A stretch of 64,000 bases of DNA, taken from assembly GCF_007556585.1 (NCBI RefSeq), contig NZ_VJNA01000012.1, positions 16,082-80,081 on the forward strand, read 5' to 3'. The position numbers and the translations under genes were made by a program. Of this stretch, positions 60,638 through 64,000 are shown piece after piece (position 1 is the stretch's first letter; each line of letters begins with the position of its first letter). A model generated the notes under the pieces. That model was not told the origin of the DNA, made no database searches, and saw only the letters and a list, made by a program, of their open reading frames with translations. The stretch comes from Tepidimonas aquatica (GTDB lineage Bacteria; Pseudomonadota; Gammaproteobacteria; Burkholderiales; Burkholderiaceae_C).

Positions 60638-62848
60638 GTGTCGGCTATCGATGATCTGATCGCGCAAATTCCGGACCAGCGCCTGCGCGAGCGCCTTGCT
60701 GCCGAATGGAGCAACGCCAAGAAAGAAAAAAAATTCGGCCTGGTGTTCGAAGATCACCTGCCCGAGCTGCTGCCGCTGCACGGCGCCAAGCCCCGCCAGG
60801 GCGACCTGGTGTGCCACCGCCCTCAGGGGCACATCGGCGCGTTGAAAGATGTGTGGCAAATCCAGTCCATCCACGCGGGCGTGGCCACCTGCGTCAAGCC
60901 CGGCAACGAAGCGCACCCCAGCGAGCCCACCCGCGCCGCGGGGAAAGCCGCGCAGTTCCCGGTGGATGAACTGCTGGTGGTGCGGGAGTTTGGCGAGCCC
61001 ATCTTCCCCGCGCTGGTGCCGGTGGATGCCGTGGCCAACGGCTCGGCGGATGCCCCCTGGCACACGCTGATCGAGGCCGACAACTACCACGCGCTGCAAC
61101 TGCTGGATTACCTCTATGCCGGCAAGGTGGATTGCATCTACATCGACCCGCCCTACAACACCGGCGCGCGCGATTGGAAATACAACAACGACTACGTGGA
61201 CGGCAACGACCAGTGGCGGCACAGCAAGTGGCTGTCGATGATGCAGCGGCGGCTGCGGCTCGCGAAAAAGCTGCTCAACCCAGCGGACTCGGTGCTAATC
61301 GTCACCATCGATGAGAAGGAGGTGCACCGGCTGGGGCTGCTGCTCGAGCAGGAGTTTCCCGAGGCGCGGATAGAAATGGTCTCCTCAATCATTAACCCTA
61401 AAGGAACAGGTCGCCCAGGAAGCTTTGCTCGCACAAACGAATTTATATTTTTTGTACGCATTGGTTCTGCCGTTGTCGGAAAACTAGCTGATAATGAATC
61501 GACAGGCTTGGAAGTCTCGTGGGAAACGATGAGGAGGCGAAATCTTGCCTCTGTGCGAGGACGAAAAGGCAAAGGGGCTTGCGGACCCAACCAGTTTTAC
61601 CCCATTTTTGTGAACATCGAGTCAGGGTCGATAGTTGGACGCGGCGATCCTTTACCGCCAGAAATATCGCGCGATACATGCGTTGCGCCTGAAGGAGCCG
61701 TCGCTGTGTTTCCTATTCGACCTGATGGAACAGAGATGAATTGGGAATATACAGCGTCAGCTTTCGATAAATGGTGGTCGCTGGGGTACATTCGAGCCAA
61801 TGGAAAGAGAGATGAGCCTCAGCAATATATCATTCAGCACCTACCTAACAAGGTGCGCAAAGAAATCGATGACGGTGTAGCAAAAATTGAAAGCAGAAGA
61901 TCAGATAACTCTGTCATTGTGCGGTATGTAGGGGCAACACAGAAACACGTCACCACTCAGTGGGACATACCATCCCACAATGCAGAACATGGTGGAACTG
62001 GGGTACTTAAATCGCTGCTTCCCGACCGCCGCTTCCCCTTCCCCAAATCCCTCTACGCCGTCGAGGACGCGCTGCGTTTCTTTGTCGCCCACAAGCCCGA
62101 GGCCTTGATCGTCGATTTCTTCGCCGGCTCGGGCACCACGGCGCATGCGGTGATGCGCCTCAACCACCAGGACGGTGGGCGCAGGCGCTGCGTGCTGGTG
62201 ACCAACAACGAAGTGGCCGCCGACGAGGCGGCAGCCCTGGCCGCAAAGGGCTTGCAGCCCGGCCAGCCGGAATGGGAGCAGTGGGGCATCTGCCGCCACA
62301 TCACCTTTCCGCGGCTGAAAGCCGCCATTACCGGCAAAACACCCCAAGGCGAGCCGATCCGGGGTGATTACAAATTCGCCGACGAATTTCCGATGGCCGA
62401 GGGCTTTGCCGCCAACCTCGCCTACTTCAAGCTGGATTTTCTGGAGAAGGAACGCGTGTCGCTGCGCCGCGCCTTCCGCGAAATCTTGCCGCTGCTGTGG
62501 CTCAAGGCCGGGGCCGTGGGCCCGCGGCCCGAGTTGAAGCGCGGCGAGCCCGAGCCGGTGCTGTTTGCGCCCGAGGGCAGCAACTTCGTGGTGCTGCTGG
62601 ACGAAACCCGCATGGGCCGCTTGCTGCAAGCGCTGCAAGGCCGCGCCGGTCTATCACACGTGTTCATCGTCACCGACGCGGACGAATCTTTCAAAACCAT
62701 GGCGCAGGACGTGCGCGAGGTGGCGGGCAAGGCCAACCCCGGCTTGGCGGTGGTGCAGTTGTACCGCGACTATCTGCTCAATTTCATGATCAACCAGCAT
62801 CAGGACCGTGCTGCCGGTCACACCGATACCCAGGGAGCCCGGGCATGA
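60638..62848 (+). CDS. mod: Type III restriction-modification methyltransferase (Mod), beta-class N6-adenine type
   Basis: This DNA adenine methyltransferase of 736 residues would set the specificity of a type III system. It starts with GTG behind AAAGGG. Catalytic motif IV DPPYNTG is at 170-176, and motif I as FFAGSGTT near 493-500, so motif IV precedes motif I (beta class), as in type III Mod. The target-recognition part between them corresponds to about 61370-62015 and is clearly more AT-rich than the flanks. An A8 run lies at 60726-60733, in codons 30-32. Its stop overlaps the res start by 4 bp. The reading frame is intact, so methylation may still occur although Res is broken. Confidence 0.92.
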   Translation: MSAIDDLIAQIPDQRLRERLAAEWSNAKKEKKFGLVFEDHLPELLPLHGAKPRQGDLVCHRPQGHIGALKDVWQIQSIHAGVATCVKPGNEAHPSEPTRAAGKAAQFPVDELLVVREFGEPIFPALVPVDAVANGSADAPWHTLIEADNYHALQLLDYLYAGKVDCIYIDPPYNTGARDWKYNNDYVDGNDQWRHSKWLSMMQRRLRLAKKLLNPADSVLIVTIDEKEVHRLGLLLEQEFPEARIEMVSSIINPKGTGRPGSFARTNEFIFFVRIGSAVVGKLADNESTGLEVSWETMRRRNLASVRGRKGKGACGPNQFYPIFVNIESGSIVGRGDPLPPEISRDTCVAPEGAVAVFPIRPDGTEMNWEYTASAFDKWWSLGYIRANGKRDEPQQYIIQHLPNKVRKEIDDGVAKIESRRSDNSVIVRYVGATQKHVTTQWDIPSHNAEHGGTGVLKSLLPDRRFPFPKSLYAVEDALRFFVAHKPEALIVDFFAGSGTTAHAVMRLNHQDGGRRRCVLVTNNEVAADEAAALAAKGLQPGQPEWEQWGICRHITFPRLKAAITGKTPQGEPIRGDYKFADEFPMAEGFAANLAYFKLDFLEKERVSLRRAFREILPLLWLKAGAVGPRPELKRGEPEPVLFAPEGSNFVVLLDETRMGRLLQALQGRAGLSHVFIVTDADESFKTMAQDVREVAGKANPGLAVVQLYRDYLLNFMINQHQDRAAGHTDTQGARA

Positions 62849-63255
62849 AGGTCTCGCTGTTCGATTTTCAGAAAGACGCCTTGGCCAAGCTGCGCGAGGC
62901 TTTGGCCAGCGCCCGCAAGAGTGTCTCGCCGGACAATCAGCAAGTCGTCGCCTTCTCGGCTCCCACGGGCAGCGGCAAGACCATCATGATGACGGCGCTG
63001 TTCGAGGCGATTCTGGATGAGCCCGACGACCAGTTGGCCTGGCCGTTGGACTGGGCGCCGCATCCCGATGCTGTGATCCTGTGGGTCTCCGACATGCCCG
63101 AGCTCAACGAGCAGACCCGGCTCAAGATCGAGAGCAAATCGGACAAGGTGTACCGGGTCAATCAGCTCATCACCATCGATGCGCATTTCGACGCGCCCCG
63201 GCTGGCAGGCGGGCGCATCTATTTCGTCGCCCCTGAAATATTCATAACAGCATGA
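62845..63255 (+). pseudogene. res: Type III restriction subunit Res, truncated by an insertion sequence
   Basis: This is the N-terminal fragment (about 130 native residues) of a DEAD/DEAH helicase-endonuclease, normally around 900 residues or more. FDFQKDALAKLREAL opens the domain and Walker A APTGSGKT lies at 39-46. The native frame runs to GGRIYFV, near base 63228. The remaining residues come from the IS end and lead to a stop at 63255. DEAH, other helicase motifs and the nuclease domain are absent. The 3' part may lie beyond the IS, outside the window. Confidence 0.9.
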
Positions 63256-63261
63256 TTTTTC

Positions 63262-63290
63262 TTGTGTTATTGCCTGTTTGCGAGTACAAT
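63262..63290 (+). promoter_or_regulatory. Transposase promoter in the IS5-family element
   Basis: TTGTGT (63262-63267) and TACAAT (63285-63290) are separated by 17 bp, 49 bp before the transposase ATG. This is a reasonable sigma-70 promoter in the only AT-rich part of the element. Confidence 0.6.
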
Positions 63291-63338
63291 TTCCCCCAGA
63301 TTTGATGGTCTGATGCGCCGTTTTCTGGGAGTTTTGCG

Positions 63339-64000
63339 ATGTTTGCCTGCCCCGCCACCGAGGACTTCTTCCGCGCCCGGCTCGATCAGATGATCGACCT
63401 GCGCCATCCGCTGGCGGTGTTGTCCTCACGCATGCCGTGGCAGGAGTTGGAAGCAAGGCTGTCGCACCTGTTCATGCGCAAAGCGCGCTCTGGGGTGGCC
63501 ATGCCCGATCTGGACCTCTTTGGCGAATCTCCGGTGCGCGCAGCTCGGGCGTCCAACGCAGGCCGACCCCGCGTGCCGCTGCGCGTGATGATCGCGCTGC
63601 TGTATCTGAAGCACGCCTTCAACGAGTCGGACGAAGGGGTGGTCGAGCGCTGGGGCGAAACCCCCACATGGCAGTTCTTCTCGGGGCGGGCGTACTTTGA
63701 ACATCGCCGGCCGTGCGACGCCACGACGCTGGTGAAGTTTCGCCGGCTGCTGGGCGAGGAGGGGGTGGAAGAACTCCTGGCGCAGACGATCAACGTGGCG
63801 GTGGAAACCGGACTCATCAAGCCGCAGGAACTCAAGCGCGTGGTGGTGGACACCACCGTACAACCCAAGGCGGTGGCGCACCCCACCGACAGCCGGCTGC
63901 TGGAGACGGCACGCACCAAGCTGGTGGAGGCGGCCAAGGCCGCCGGCATCGCCTTGAAGCAGACCTTTGCCAAGGAAGGCAAGGAGCTGGCCCGCAAGGC
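63339..64000 (+). CDS. IS5-family transposase (partial)
   Basis: The first 220 codons of a DDE transposase are present. The N-terminus reads FACPATEDFFRARLDQMIDL. The DNA-binding-type region has GRPRVPLRVMIALLYLKHAF, then RWGETPTWQFFSGRAYFEHR, and VVVDTTVQPKAVAHPTDSRL, whose Asp is the first acidic catalytic residue. The remainder lies beyond the right edge. No frameshift is seen in the visible part, so the element may be active. Confidence 0.9.
   Translation, partial: MFACPATEDFFRARLDQMIDLRHPLAVLSSRMPWQELEARLSHLFMRKARSGVAMPDLDLFGESPVRAARASNAGRPRVPLRVMIALLYLKHAFNESDEGVVERWGETPTWQFFSGRAYFEHRRPCDATTLVKFRRLLGEEGVEELLAQTINVAVETGLIKPQELKRVVVDTTVQPKAVAHPTDSRLLETARTKLVEAAKAAGIALKQTFAKEGKELARK

Larger units (their letters stand above)
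63230..64000 (+). mobile_element. IS5-family insertion sequence (left end and partial transposase)
   Basis: The sequence changes from high-GC res coding DNA to an AT-rich stretch at about 63228-63245. A promoter and an IS5-type transposase gene that runs off the window follow. The exact inverted repeat and target duplication cannot be set without the right end. The insertion interrupts res. Confidence 0.8.

Noticed and set aside
60638..62848. Long tandem simple repeats in mod as in classic phasevarions
   Set aside because: None seen; only one A8 tract, listed separately with low interest.
63437..63700. A separate small gene on the plus strand inside the IS element
   Set aside because: It is another frame of the transposase gene that starts at 63339 and continues past the window edge.

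Overview
The window is high-GC chromosomal DNA with gene content typical of a betaproteobacterium of the order Burkholderiales, most likely family Comamonadaceae. The genes that point this way are a complete fli cluster beside che genes, ilvE followed by a zf-CHCC protein, the pyrG-kdsA-eno-ftsB order, and a glycine-betaine type ABC system. This assignment rests on gene content and order. No rRNA or tRNA gene was seen. Coding density is very high, many gene pairs overlap by 4 bp (ATGA), and the long overlapping frames on opposite strands are ordinary consequences of high GC.

Region by region: 1-2.9 kb holds a proX-proW-proV uptake system (minus strand; proV runs off the left edge). 3.0-7.4 kb holds a P-type cation ATPase and a CYTH-CHAD protein. 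7.4-8.3 kb is argB. 8.4-16.5 kb is a fatty-acid beta-oxidation operon with its own TetR regulator and a visible promoter/operator: acyl-CoA dehydrogenase, DUF2147, FadN-like bifunctional enzyme, thiolase, enoyl-CoA hydratase and thioesterase. 16.5-20.5 kb is a surface-polysaccharide patch (GT25, GT4 and an AT-rich O-antigen ligase) that ends in a broken IS481-family transposase. 20.5-21.7 kb has a zinc-finger protein and ilvE.

21.8-48 kb is the motility region. It starts with an unrecognised gene behind a near-perfect sigma-28 promoter, then cheB-cheD-cheR-cheA-cheY-cheZ-like, and a receiver-kinase/LuxR regulator pair. Next comes fliR-Q-P-O-N-M-L-K-J-I-H-G-F with fliE divergent, then fliT, fliS and two almost identical flagellin genes flanking fliD. 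A degenerate HD-GYP gene follows at 48.0 kb. No cheW, chemoreceptor, flhDC or fliA gene is present in the window.

49.3-60 kb is housekeeping: xthA, a stray pseudopilin, a DUF455 ferritin-like protein divergent from a gamma-carbonic anhydrase, hslO, then pyrG-kdsA-mntA-hepT-DUF1330-eno-ftsB on the minus strand, and coaBC. The mntA-hepT toxin-antitoxin pair is stitched into this essential operon by 4-bp overlaps on both sides. From 60 kb rightwards the region is accessory: hicAB, a type III DNA methyltransferase (mod) whose central target-recognition part is AT-rich, and a res gene cut short by an IS5-family element that runs off the right edge.

The points most worth a second look are the sigma-28-driven gene of unknown function, the mntA-hepT insertion, the duplicated flagellins around fliD, two interleaved inverted repeats between fliF and fliE, a 14-bp palindrome that is nearly the whole intergenic space of a divergent gene pair, and the mosaic mod gene with its disrupted res partner.
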